Made by a program: the position numbers and the translations under genes. From contig CALLKK010000009.1 of NCBI GenBank assembly GCA_938008435.1, forward strand, positions 434,001-498,000: a DNA stretch of 64,000 nt, written 5' to 3'. The first letter of the stretch is position 1. Every line of letters begins with the position of its first letter. The stretch is from an uncultured Steroidobacter sp. GTDB taxonomy: Bacteria > Pseudomonadota > Gammaproteobacteria > Steroidobacterales > Steroidobacteraceae. Shown here piece after piece: positions 18,091-27,236 of this stretch. The notes beneath the pieces were generated by a model. It was not told the DNA's origin, did no database searches, and worked only from the letters and a program-made list of their open reading frames with translations.

Positions 18091-19674
18091 TCACTCTGCC
18101 GCGCATGCTGAGCTGGTGGGATCGGCTGCACACACGATCGGCTCGAGGAAGGGTTCGAGCACTCGATAATCGGCGTTCCAACCCGCATCGCCGAACACGC
18201 GTCCCGGCGAATCGGGCTGTTCGGGACCGGTGCGTACGATCACCAGATCGAGACTCGGAATGACGACGAGCAGCACGTCGTACTGCCCCCACGCCCAGAA
18301 CGCATCGCGCGGCACATTCGCCATGTGTCCGTTGGCATTCGTCCACCAGAGCACGCCGTAGTCCGTCGTCGCGTTGGGGAAATTGTCGGGGTCGGCGATC
18401 TGCGCCGATTCGAACTCCGGCCGCGGCGTCCTGACGAGCTCGATGAATTCCTCAGGCAAGATCCGGCCGGTGGACCACATGCCGTTGCGCAGGAACAGCA
18501 GGCCGACGCGCGCCATCGCATTGGCGTTGATGACAAGGCCCGATGACAGCTCGCGCGTGGCAATGCCGTTCAGCGTCTGCGCGCGCGATGCATTCGGACG
18601 CCACTGCACGTCGTCGCCGCCGCGCGGAAGATTCATGCCGAGCAGCGACCACACGCGATTCGTCAGCACCTCGTGGAGATCCTGATTGAATGCCGCCGTG
18701 AGAATGTCGGCAAGCCAGTTGAGCGCACCGTCGGAGTAGTTCCACGTCGTGCCTGGCTCGAAGAGAAGCGCAGGATCGCTGCGCGATTTCTCGAAGCCGG
18801 CCGTGTGCGTTGCGAGGTGCAGAATCGTGATCTGGTCGATCCATTCCGCATTGTTCGTATCGGGCGGCCGGCCGAAGCCTGCCAATCGGTCGACGGCACG
18901 ATCGTTCAACGAGAGCAATCGGTCCTGCAGCGCAAACCCGAGCGCCATGCTGCCGATCGACTTCGTCGCCGATTGTGCCGGGTAGCGCGTATCGATGGAT
19001 GCCGGATTGCCCTCGTCGTTGAGGCCGGTAGCCCACGAGTAAACGAGCCGTCCGCCCTTGACGACCATGCCGGTCCCGCCGGCCGTCAATGCGTACTGCG
19101 CGGCCTGTTCGAGCAGCGCCGCATTCATGCCCACTTCTTCCGGCGCCACGCGAATCCAACCGCGATCCGGATCGTTCTCATCGAGGTCGAGCCCCGGCCA
19201 ATACAGCTCGCTCGACGCCGGCGGCAGCACAACGACAAAGAGCGAATCGCTCGCGCTCGCCGCACCGTCGCTCACCGTGAGCGTGAAGGTGTACTCGCCA
19301 GGTGTCGTGAACGTAACTTCGGTTTCAGCCGCCGTGGGCGCTGCAATGGTCACACCCTCGCTCGGCGAAACGGTCCATGAGTAGGTAAGCGCTGCGCCTT
19401 CCGGATCGGTTGCCGAGCCTTGCAACGTGATCGTCGCGGCCGGCAGCTGAGTCGCTTGATCGTCCCCTGCTTCGACTTGCGGCGGCTGATTGGTCGGCGG
19501 CTTGCCTTCCGAAGAATCGGGCGGCGAGCTGCCGCTACCGCCTCCGCCGCCACCGCATGCCGCCAACATCACCACGGCGCCGAGAACTGCGCATCGTCGG
19601 CAGAAATGCGAAAAGCAATGCGCAAACCACTTCGTCCGAGAGCTTGGCTCCTCTCGCGTCTGAACGCCTTCCAT
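18091..19674 (-). CDS. Lipoprotein serine hydrolase (beta-lactamase family) with PKD-like domain
   Basis: 527 residues from ATG at 19672-19674, chosen for AGAGGTGG just upstream. An N-terminal signal ends in a lipobox (VVMLAAC, Cys about 40) followed by a Gly/Ser linker. Residues 62-150 form a PKD/Ig-like beta-sandwich (GSATDPEGAALTYSW, GEYTFTLTVSDG). The hydrolase domain has SATK (Ser235-Lys238) and the tyrosine motif YSD (313-315), and ends with a disulfide-like pair near the C-terminus. It belongs with class C beta-lactamase-like esterases/transpeptidases and should face the periplasm or outside. It stands alone; the substrate is unknown. Confidence 0.85.
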   Translation of the reverse strand: MEGVQTREEPSSRTKWFAHCFSHFCRRCAVLGAVVMLAACGGGGGGSGSSPPDSSEGKPPTNQPPQVEAGDDQATQLPAATITLQGSATDPEGAALTYSWTVSPSEGVTIAAPTAAETEVTFTTPGEYTFTLTVSDGAASASDSLFVVVLPPASSELYWPGLDLDENDPDRGWIRVAPEEVGMNAALLEQAAQYALTAGGTGMVVKGGRLVYSWATGLNDEGNPASIDTRYPAQSATKSIGSMALGFALQDRLLSLNDRAVDRLAGFGRPPDTNNAEWIDQITILHLATHTAGFEKSRSDPALLFEPGTTWNYSDGALNWLADILTAAFNQDLHEVLTNRVWSLLGMNLPRGGDDVQWRPNASRAQTLNGIATRELSSGLVINANAMARVGLLFLRNGMWSTGRILPEEFIELVRTPRPEFESAQIADPDNFPNATTDYGVLWWTNANGHMANVPRDAFWAWGQYDVLLVVIPSLDLVIVRTGPEQPDSPGRVFGDAGWNADYRVLEPFLEPIVCAADPTSSACAAE

Positions 19675-19796
19675 CTGTCCACCTCTACGCCTACAGGGCG
19701 CGTACAGGCGAACGCACAACGGATCGAAAGGATCCCTACATGACGCTACGAAAAATGCAGCGGCATCAGAACTGAAATTCTTTCAATAGCGGCGCG

Positions 19797-20330
19797 TCAG
19801 AAACCGGCGTGATGCTCGAGAAAGCGCTGCTCTTCCGCCGTTGAGTCGCGACCGAGGATGGCGTTGCGATGCGGAAATCTGCCGAAGCGATGGACGATGT
19901 CGTGATGCTCCACGGCAAAGCGCAGCGATTCGGCGTCGCCGAGAGCAGAGAAGAGCTCGACGCAGCGCGATTGCGTTTCGAGATCTTCGCTGTGCATGAA
20001 CGGCATGTAGAGGAACTTCCGCTCGTTCACGGCAAGGTCGCGATCGTAATTGCGCTCGATGGCTTGTCGCGCAAGTTGCAACGCATGCGGATCGAAAGCG
20101 AAAGCCTGCTCGGTGTCGCGGTGGATGTGGCGCGAGAACTGATCGAGCACGAGGACGGCTGCGAGCATGGCGCGGGCGCTATCCGGCACAGCCAGTGCGT
20201 GAGTGGCTAGCGCTTCGTGCAGCGCACCGAACCGCTCGCGAACCTCACGGTCGAGCTGCTCGTCCTTGGAGAACCACTGCTGCGGTGTGAGCTCGTGGAA
20301 CCAGAAGCGCAAAACGTCGTCGACCCACAT
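19797..20330 (-). CDS. DUF924 family protein
   Basis: 177 residues with GAGAGGG just before the ATG. The pattern VLRFWFHELTPQQWFSKD, VLDQFSRHIHRDTEQAFAFD, NERKFLYMPFMHSEDLETQ and HRFGRFPHRNAILGRDST is the full DUF924 signature, an all-helical TPR-like cytosolic domain of unknown function. It is a single gene; downstream on the same strand is the end of the serine hydrolase operon region, upstream a 243-base gap with ATGTTA-N4-TAACAT (20512-20527) and nothing else recognised. Confidence 0.88.
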   Translation of the reverse strand: MWVDDVLRFWFHELTPQQWFSKDEQLDREVRERFGALHEALATHALAVPDSARAMLAAVLVLDQFSRHIHRDTEQAFAFDPHALQLARQAIERNYDRDLAVNERKFLYMPFMHSEDLETQSRCVELFSALGDAESLRFAVEHHDIVHRFGRFPHRNAILGRDSTAEEQRFLEHHAGF

Positions 20331-20573
20331 ACGGCCCTCTCGCGAGCGACGCCCGGCCGGCTCGCGCGGCGAGCAGCCAAGCAGGTTCAGTAGTTAAAGA
20401 AGAGAGCCGCGGACTTGCCCCACACATCAAGAAGCAGGGGGGGGACGACATGTGGAGCGAAGCCCGCGAAAACCGCAGTAGGCACGTGCGGCCCGTTAAT
20501 TTGTGCGCCGCATGTTACCGTTAACATTCTTGGGCTGCGACTATACGACTGCGCCGGCGGCTTTGCAAGACGG

Positions 20574-22001
20574 TCAACGCCGCGCCGTTCGCGGCGGTGC
20601 AGCGTTTCGCCCGAGCCCGCCGCCCAAAGCCAGTGCCAAGTCAACCGTGTTGAGCAGTGCGTCGCGCTGTGCGGCGACCAAGTCGATCTGTGCTTGGTAA
20701 AGGCTGCGGCGCACGTCGAGCAGCTCCAGATAGGCAATGTCGCCCTGCGCATAGCGTAGCTCCGCGAGCTCGGTTGCGCGTGACAGCGCTGCGACCTGTT
20801 CGGCGTTCGCAGCTTGCACCTCGGCAATGAGCGCTTGGCCGCGCAACGCATCCAGCACTTCTCGGAAAGCTACCTGCACGGTGCGCGCGTACTCGGCGCG
20901 ACGCTGCTGCTTGAGCGCCTCGGTGCGAGCGACATTGGCGCGCAAACGCCCGCCCTGGAACAGCGGTTGGAACAAGCCGCCGACCGCCGACCATGCTTCG
21001 AATGGTTCGGAGAACAAACCATCCAGCTCGGGGCTGAGCGAGCCAAAGACGCCCGTGAGCGTGATGCTCGGAAACAATTGCGCCCGCGCCGCACCGACAT
21101 CGGCGGCAGCCGCGACGAGCGCCGCCTCCGCGGCGTTGATGTCGGGCCGACGCGTCAGGATCGTCGAGGGCAGCTCGGGCGGCAATGTCACCGCACGCGG
21201 CAAATCGATGCCTTGCGTGCTCACTGCGTTCTCGATCAGCTCTTGCGGCGAACGACCGAGCAGCACGCCGAGCGCATTGGTGCGGCGTACCACTTCGAGC
21301 TGGAGCTGGCGCGTGGCGATGCGCGTAGCAGCCGCTTCGGCCTGCGCACGCTTGAAGGTGAACTCATCGCTCTCGCCCGCATCGAGACGTAGCCGCTCGA
21401 GCCGGAGCGACTCTTCGCGCGTGACGAGCGTGTCGCGCGCACGGGCGAGCTGTTCGACGGCTGCGATCAAGCCGAAGTAGCCGCGAGCCACCTCGCCGGT
21501 CAGGCTGAGCTTGGTCGCCTCGCGCCCGAACTCGCTGCTCAGAAGCTGCGCACGCGCTGCTTGCGATGCGCGGCGATAGCGCCCCCACAGATCGAGCTCG
21601 TAACTGACGACGCCTTGCACCGAATAAAGCGTTTGGTGGCGATCCTGGCCGAGATCCTCAGTCAGAAATGCAGGATCTTTGCTGCGCGTCGCACTGCCCT
21701 CGATGTTCACGAAGGGAAGCCGATCGGCATCGGTGATTCGCAAGAGCGCCCGCGCTTCGTCGACCCTAGCCGCGGCCACCGCCACATCGGGATTGTGCGC
21801 GAGCGCTTCTTCCATCAACGCATCGAGCGTCGGGTCCGCGAAGATCTGCCACCACGGGTCGGGCAAGCCAACGGTTTCACCGGCTTGGGCCGGCAGCGCG
21901 TCGGGCAACGGCAATGCCGGCGTATCGGGCGAGACACGCGAGACGATGCAGCCGCTCAAGGAAGCGGCGAGCGCGAGGAACAGTACGCTTCTTTTCAGCA
22001 T
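20574..22001 (-). CDS. RND efflux pump 2, outer-membrane channel (OprM/NodT-like lipoprotein)
   Basis: 475 residues. A lipoprotein signal (MLKRSVLFLALAASLSGC) precedes PDPWWQIFADPTLDALMEEAL and two repeated helical-barrel halves: SYELDLWGRYRRASQAARAQ and LTGVFGSLSPELDGLF, GGLFQPLFQGGRLRANV. That is the trimeric TolC-type fold of about 420-480 residues. It is the last gene of a leftward operon tetR - adaptor - permease - channel; it begins 28 bases after the permease stop. It may also serve pump 1, which has no channel of its own. Confidence 0.92.
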   Translation of the reverse strand: MLKRSVLFLALAASLSGCIVSRVSPDTPALPLPDALPAQAGETVGLPDPWWQIFADPTLDALMEEALAHNPDVAVAAARVDEARALLRITDADRLPFVNIEGSATRSKDPAFLTEDLGQDRHQTLYSVQGVVSYELDLWGRYRRASQAARAQLLSSEFGREATKLSLTGEVARGYFGLIAAVEQLARARDTLVTREESLRLERLRLDAGESDEFTFKRAQAEAAATRIATRQLQLEVVRRTNALGVLLGRSPQELIENAVSTQGIDLPRAVTLPPELPSTILTRRPDINAAEAALVAAAADVGAARAQLFPSITLTGVFGSLSPELDGLFSEPFEAWSAVGGLFQPLFQGGRLRANVARTEALKQQRRAEYARTVQVAFREVLDALRGQALIAEVQAANAEQVAALSRATELAELRYAQGDIAYLELLDVRRSLYQAQIDLVAAQRDALLNTVDLALALGGGLGRNAAPPRTARR

Positions 22002-22029
22002 GACGAGGTAGGTTGCTGGCGAATCCTGA

Positions 22030-25000
22030 TCAACCGGTCGCGGGCTTGTGCTCGGCTGCGGCGCTATCGCGCGCTCGCGCCGCCCGCCAGCCGGCGATGT
22101 AGCGGAAGAACAGCGGCACGAAGAGCGTGGCGATGAACGTCGCCGCCAGCATGCCGCCGATGACGCTCGTGCCGAGCGAGTGACGGCTCGCTGCGCCCGC
22201 GCCGGTGCTCACCGCAAGCGGCAGCACACCGAAGATGAGCGCCAGAGACGTCATGATGATCGGACGGAAGCGCAAGCGCGCGCCTTCGATCGCAGCGTCG
22301 ACGAGCGACATGCCTTCGTGATGCTTCATCATCGCGAACTCGACGATGAGGATCGCGTTCTTCGCCGCCAGACCGACGAGCGTGAGCATGCCGATCTGGA
22401 AATAAATGTCGTTCTCGAGACCGCGCAGGAACACCGCTAACAGCGCCCCGAAAGCCGCGAACGGCACCGCGAGAATCACCGCAAACGGCAGCGTCCAACG
22501 CTCGTACTGTGCGGCGAGAATCAGGAACACCATGAGCACGCCGAGCAGATACACGCCCTGCGAGGCGCCGCCGCTCGCCTTCTCTTGGAAGGCAGTGCCG
22601 GTCCACGCGAGCGAGTAGCCTGGCGGCAAGTGTTGGTCGGCCAGCTCCTCGATGACGGCAAGCGCATCGCCCGAGCTGTATCCGGGCGCTGCATTGCCCA
22701 TGATCTTCGCCGCGGGGAAGACGTTGAAGCGCTCCACCACCTCCGGCCCCGTCACTTCGTGGACCGTGGCGAGCGCGGTCAGCGGCACGAGATCGCCCGA
22801 CTTGGAGCGCACGTAGACGTCGCGAATGTCCTCGGGATATGCGCGAAAACGCGGCTCCGACTGCAGCTGCACCTGGAACACGCGCCCCGAACGATTGAAA
22901 TCGTTCACGTAGAGCGCACCGAACGTGCTCTGCAACGTATCGAACACCTCGTTGACCGGCACGCCGAGCGTCATCGCTTTCTCGCGATCGAGATCGATGC
23001 GGATCTGCGGCACGCTCGCGCTGTAGGTCGTCGTGACGCCCGCGAGCTCGGGGCGCTGCGAGGCACGCTGCACGAACTCCTGCGTGACACGTTCGAGATC
23101 CTTGGCATCGCCCCGGCCGCGCGACTGGATATAGGCCTCGAAACCGCCGGTCGTACCGAGTCCTTCGATCGGCGGCGGCTCGAACGCAATGAAGAATGCG
23201 TCTTTCACGGTGCTGCCCGCGGCATAAACTGCATTGACGACCGCAGCCGGGCTCAACGATTCGTCCTTGCGTTCGTCCCACGGCTTGAGCGGCAGCCATA
23301 CCGCGCCGGCATTGGTGCGCGATGCGAACGTCAGCGGATCGACGCCGGCCACGCCGGCAACCGTCTGCACGGCGGGATGCTGCGCCATCTGCTCCGACAT
23401 CGCCGTGACCGCTTTGCGCGTGCGATCGAGCGACGCTGCATCCTGCAGCACCGCCACCATGAAGACGTAGCCCTGATCCTCGGTCGGTGCGAGCGAGCTC
23501 GGCACCGCACGGAACAAGCCGAAGATCGCGACGAGCATCGCCGCGAACACCCCGAGCGCGATCGCCCCGCGGCGCAGGACGAAGCTCACGCCGCGGACGT
23601 AGTGGCCGGTCATGCGCACGAACCAGTCGTTGAAGCGGCCGAGGATGCCTTGACGCAGCCCCGTGTCCTCATGTCGCAGCAACGCGGCGCACAGCGCAGG
23701 CGTCAAGGTCAATGCCACGAAACCGGAGATCGCAACCGACACCGAGATCGTCATCGCGAACTGCCGATACATCTCGCCGACCAGGCCGCCGAGGAACGCT
23801 ACCGGCAAGAACACGGCGCACAGCACGAGCACGATGGCGATCACCGGCCGCGTCACCTCGCGCATCGCCTCTTCGGTCGCCTCAGGCGCCGGCAAGCGTT
23901 CGGTGCGCATCAGACGCTCGACGTTCTCGAGCACGACGATCGCATCGTCGACGACGATGCCGATCGCGAGCACCATGCCGAACAGCGTCAGCATGTTGAT
24001 CGAAAAGCCGAGCAGGTACATCGCCGCGAACGTGCCGATCAACGACACGGGCACAGCGAGCATGGGGATGAGCGTCGCGCGCCAGTTCTGCAAGAACAGG
24101 AGCACGACGAAGAAGACGAGCACCATCGCCTCGATCAGCGTCTTGACGACCTCCTTGATCGAGATCTTCACGAAGCGGATCGTGTCGTACGGCAGCTCGT
24201 AGATGAGTCCCGGCGGAAAGTCCTGGCTCAGCTCTTCGAGCCGCGCGCGGATGCCGTCACCGGTTTGAATCGCATTCGCACCGGGCTGCAGGAACGTGAG
24301 CAGGAACACGGCGGGCCGCCCGTCCGTGTACGACTCGAAGTTGTAGTTGTTCGAACCGAGCTCGACGCGCGCCACGTCGCGCAGCCGCACGAGCGAGCCC
24401 GTTTCGGTCGTGTGCACGACGATCTGCTCGAACTCTTCCGGCGTCGACAAACGCCCCTGCGCCGTCACTGCGTAGGTGAAATCGACCTCGCCTTCCATCG
24501 GCTCGACGCCGATCCGTCCCGCGGCGAACTGAGAGTTCTGCTGGCGCACGGCCGCCGCCACATCAGCCGGCGTCAAACCAAGCTGCGCCAGCTTGTCGGG
24601 CTGCATCCAGATGCGGATCGCATAGTTCTGCCCGAACATCTGCACGTCGCCCACGCCGGGTACGCGGCGAATCTCATCCAGGATGTTGAGCAGCGCGTAG
24701 TTGCTGATCGTGAGCGCATCCATGCTGCCGTCAGGCGAGCTCAGGCTGATGATCTGCAGAATCGACGAGGACGCCTTGCGCACCACGATGCCTTGACGCC
24801 GCGCTTCTTCCGGCAAACGCGGCACGGCCGCCTGCACGCGATTGTTGACGTTGATCGTCGCGAGATCGGGATCGGTACCGACCTCGAAGGTCACGTTGAT
24901 CGTGAGCGTGCCGTCGCCGGCATTGATCGACTGCATGTACAGCATGCCTTCGACGCCGTTGATCTGCTCTTCGAGCGGCGCGGCAACGGTCTCGGCGATC

Positions 25001-25170
25001 GTCTCGGCGGTCGCGCCGGGATAAACGGCGGTGACGGTGACCTGCGGCGGGATGATGTCCGGATAAGCGGCAATCGGCAGCGCGCGAATGCCGCCCAAAC
25101 CGGCCAGCACGATGAATGCGGAAACGACGCAGGCGAAGATCGGCCGCCTGATGAAGAAAGTCGAGATCAT
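22030..25170 (-). CDS. RND efflux pump 2, inner-membrane permease (AcrB/MexB type)
   Basis: 1046 residues, exactly the AcrB/MexB size, starting MISTFFIRRPIFACVVSAFI. Signature blocks: YPGATAETIAETVAAPLEEQ, MLTLFGMVLAIGIVVDDAIV with both proton-relay aspartates in TM4, and MLTLVGLAAKNAILIVEFAM in TM10-11. ATG overlaps the adaptor stop (4 bases), so the two are translated together. It should expel drugs, detergents or solvents by proton antiport. This pump is closer to the multidrug HAE1 class than pump 1. Confidence 0.95.
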   Translation of the reverse strand: MISTFFIRRPIFACVVSAFIVLAGLGGIRALPIAAYPDIIPPQVTVTAVYPGATAETIAETVAAPLEEQINGVEGMLYMQSINAGDGTLTINVTFEVGTDPDLATINVNNRVQAAVPRLPEEARRQGIVVRKASSSILQIISLSSPDGSMDALTISNYALLNILDEIRRVPGVGDVQMFGQNYAIRIWMQPDKLAQLGLTPADVAAAVRQQNSQFAAGRIGVEPMEGEVDFTYAVTAQGRLSTPEEFEQIVVHTTETGSLVRLRDVARVELGSNNYNFESYTDGRPAVFLLTFLQPGANAIQTGDGIRARLEELSQDFPPGLIYELPYDTIRFVKISIKEVVKTLIEAMVLVFFVVLLFLQNWRATLIPMLAVPVSLIGTFAAMYLLGFSINMLTLFGMVLAIGIVVDDAIVVLENVERLMRTERLPAPEATEEAMREVTRPVIAIVLVLCAVFLPVAFLGGLVGEMYRQFAMTISVSVAISGFVALTLTPALCAALLRHEDTGLRQGILGRFNDWFVRMTGHYVRGVSFVLRRGAIALGVFAAMLVAIFGLFRAVPSSLAPTEDQGYVFMVAVLQDAASLDRTRKAVTAMSEQMAQHPAVQTVAGVAGVDPLTFASRTNAGAVWLPLKPWDERKDESLSPAAVVNAVYAAGSTVKDAFFIAFEPPPIEGLGTTGGFEAYIQSRGRGDAKDLERVTQEFVQRASQRPELAGVTTTYSASVPQIRIDLDREKAMTLGVPVNEVFDTLQSTFGALYVNDFNRSGRVFQVQLQSEPRFRAYPEDIRDVYVRSKSGDLVPLTALATVHEVTGPEVVERFNVFPAAKIMGNAAPGYSSGDALAVIEELADQHLPPGYSLAWTGTAFQEKASGGASQGVYLLGVLMVFLILAAQYERWTLPFAVILAVPFAAFGALLAVFLRGLENDIYFQIGMLTLVGLAAKNAILIVEFAMMKHHEGMSLVDAAIEGARLRFRPIIMTSLALIFGVLPLAVSTGAGAASRHSLGTSVIGGMLAATFIATLFVPLFFRYIAGWRAARARDSAAAEHKPATG

Positions 25171-26339
25171 GCCGACTCCTCGCTCCCGCTCGGCCGCGCA
25201 ACCGCTTGCCGCTCGGCGGCATCGACCGCAACCGGATTGACGACGATGCCGGGCTGCACCTTGAGCACGCCTTCGACGATGAAGCGTTCGCCGGCGGCGA
25301 GCCCGTCCGTCACGGTCACGTTGTTGCCCATGCTGCGGCCGATCTGCACAGGACGGATCTGCACCTTCTGCTCATCGTCGATGAGCCACACGAAGCGGCC
25401 CTGCGGTCCGGACATTACCGCCTTGCGCGGAATCGACACGACGTTCGTGAGTGCCACGCCTTCGACTTTCGCGCGCACGAATTGACCAGGAATCAACAGC
25501 GCGTCCGGATTGGGCAGCACCGCACGCGCGCGCACCGTGCCCGAATCGCGTTCGACTGCGTTGTCGACGAAAGTGAGCTTGGCGAGATCGGGATGCTCGC
25601 GGCCGTCTTCGAGCAGCAGGCGCACGCTGAGCGCACCCTCGCCGCCTTGCGCAAGACCCGCACGCAGCAGCATCGCCTCGGCTTCCGGCACCGAGAACTC
25701 CACGTAGAGCGGATCGATCTGCACGATGCGCGTGAGCAGGCTCGAGCTCTGATCGGTCGAAACGAGACTGCCTTCGGACAGCACCTCGCGGCTCGTCAGA
25801 CCGGAGATCGGCGCACGCACGTCGGTGTATTCGAGATCGAGCTGCGCCGTGCGCAGCTTCGCTTCCGCGGCGATCAGATTCGCTTGCGCGACTTCGAAGG
25901 CCGACACGACTTCGTCGCGCCGGCTCTGGCTCACGGCGTTCTGCTCGAAGAGCGGCAAGACGCGATCGCGCTCGCGGCGCGCCTCCTCGAGCCGCGCCTT
26001 GGCGACCGCCACTTCAGCTTGCGCCGAGGCGAGCCGCGCGCGTACAGGCTCCGGATCGATGAGAAACATCGGCTGCCCCTGCTGCACGCGCTGACCTTCC
26101 TCGTAGCGCCGCTTGATCAAGATGCCGCCGACCCGGGCGCGCACTTCCACCTCGCGCGAGCCGTATGTGCGTGCGGTGTAGGTCAATTCGAGCGGCACCG
26201 GCGTGGCATCGACCGTCTGCACCGCCACTTCGGGCGGCGGGGGCGTGCCATCGGGCGCTGCGCCGCTGGTACAGGCAGCGATCAAGAATGCACATAGAAC
26301 CGGCGCTGCAGCTCGTGGGAGAGAGATGAGATCACGCAT
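25167..26339 (-). CDS. RND efflux pump 2, periplasmic adaptor lipoprotein (AcrA-like)
   Basis: 390 residues from ATG at 26337-26339 with GAGGCGGG upstream. The signal ends in a lipobox (VLCAFLIAAC), so unlike the pump-1 adaptor it is lipid-anchored. Motifs: VRARVGGILIKRRYEEGQ, YTDVRAPISGLTSREVLSEG and IPGQFVRAKVEGVALTNV. It bridges permease and outer-membrane channel. It follows the TetR gene by 13 bases in one leftward operon. Confidence 0.93.
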   Translation of the reverse strand: MRDLISLPRAAAPVLCAFLIAACTSGAAPDGTPPPPEVAVQTVDATPVPLELTYTARTYGSREVEVRARVGGILIKRRYEEGQRVQQGQPMFLIDPEPVRARLASAQAEVAVAKARLEEARRERDRVLPLFEQNAVSQSRRDEVVSAFEVAQANLIAAEAKLRTAQLDLEYTDVRAPISGLTSREVLSEGSLVSTDQSSSLLTRIVQIDPLYVEFSVPEAEAMLLRAGLAQGGEGALSVRLLLEDGREHPDLAKLTFVDNAVERDSGTVRARAVLPNPDALLIPGQFVRAKVEGVALTNVVSIPRKAVMSGPQGRFVWLIDDEQKVQIRPVQIGRSMGNNVTVTDGLAAGERFIVEGVLKVQPGIVVNPVAVDAAERQAVARPSGSEESA

Positions 26340-26352
26340 ACAGGTACCCGCC

Positions 26353-26985
26353 TCAAGCTCGATCGATCCGTTGCGGCGCGGGTCGCGATGCTTTTCGCCG
26401 ACCTGCGCTCGACTCGCACGCTTCATCGGCGATGCGCATGAGCTCGGCGACGACGAGCTCGCGCTGCGCGTCCGTGAACGTCGAAATGCGCAGCGATTCG
26501 CGCATCATTAGTCCGTCGATTGCCAGAGCCACGACTTGGGCGCGCGCAAAGCGCATCGTGCGATCCTGTGCGAGCTCGTCCGTACGCCTGGCGATGCCGT
26601 CGCGAATCACCTGGAGCAGCGCCGGATCGTTCGCGGCGGTAGCCAACAGCGCGGCCGCCAGCTCGCGCGAGCAGCGCTTGTGATCGAGCATGCCCAGCAC
26701 GCAGGCCTTGAGCTCGCAGCCGGCATCGTCCGCAGCCAAGCGCTCCTTCGCCGCTGCGACGCAGCGTTCGACGTTGTCGACGTAGCGTTGCGCGAGCGCC
26801 ACGAACAGGAGCTCCTTCGACGGAAAGTGGTACAAGAGCCCGCCCTTGCTGACTTGCGCGGCGTGAGCCACCGCCTCCAGGGTCAAGTGCGCAGCGCCCA
26901 CCTGCATCACAACCCGCTCGGCCGCTTGCAGAATCCGGTCGCGGGCAGACGTCGGCGTCCCAGAGAGCTCGGTCATCGGCTTCAT
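26353..26985 (-). CDS. TetR/AcrR-family repressor of pump 2
   Basis: 210 residues. The N-terminal helix-turn-helix is typical: ARDRILQAAERVVMQVG, LTLEAVAHAAQVSKGGLLYHFPSKELL. The C-terminal helical domain should bind the inducing ligand. It is the first gene of the pump operon, and the region just upstream holds two ACCGNNCGGT sites, so it probably represses its own operon. An ATG 9 bases further in (MTELSG) is an alternative start; neither has a strong ribosome binding site. Confidence 0.9.
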   Translation of the reverse strand: MKPMTELSGTPTSARDRILQAAERVVMQVGAAHLTLEAVAHAAQVSKGGLLYHFPSKELLFVALAQRYVDNVERCVAAAKERLAADDAGCELKACVLGMLDHKRCSRELAAALLATAANDPALLQVIRDGIARRTDELAQDRTMRFARAQVVALAIDGLMMRESLRISTFTDAQRELVVAELMRIADEACESSAGRRKASRPAPQRIDRA

Positions 26986-27021
26986 CAGACGAAAGAGGAA
27001 GGCGCCCTAGGGGGAACACCT

Positions 27022-27060
27022 GTACCGATCGGTCGGGGGACGTTAACCGTCCGGTCGGTA
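27022..27060. promoter_or_regulatory. Tandem TetR-type operators
   Basis: ACCGATCGGT (27024-27033, perfect palindrome) and ACCGTCCGGT (27046-27055) both fit ACCGNNCGGT, both are followed by CGG, and their starts are 22 bases apart (two helical turns). The outer flanks TGTACCG and CGGTACA also mirror each other. They lie 37-60 bases upstream of the tetR start. On the minus strand TTGTTC and TTAACG spaced 17 bases could be a promoter with the second site in its spacer (weak). Confidence 0.7.
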
Positions 27061-27236
27061 CATGAACAATGTCTGATCGTCTAAAATGTGCGGAAAAGCG
27101 TTTGATGCGACGGGATTTGCCAGGCTGGCGGCGGTGATTTCCCGGGAAATACCAAATCCTCTATCCGGGAACCGCTGAAGGCCTCTATCCTGTGCAGATG
27201 CCTTCGCTCCAATAACCAGCATTCGAGGCAGACCGC

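Noticed and set aside
22585..25485. Long plus-strand ORF opposite RND pump 2
   Set aside because: Same type of antisense shadow, no ribosome binding site or family signature.
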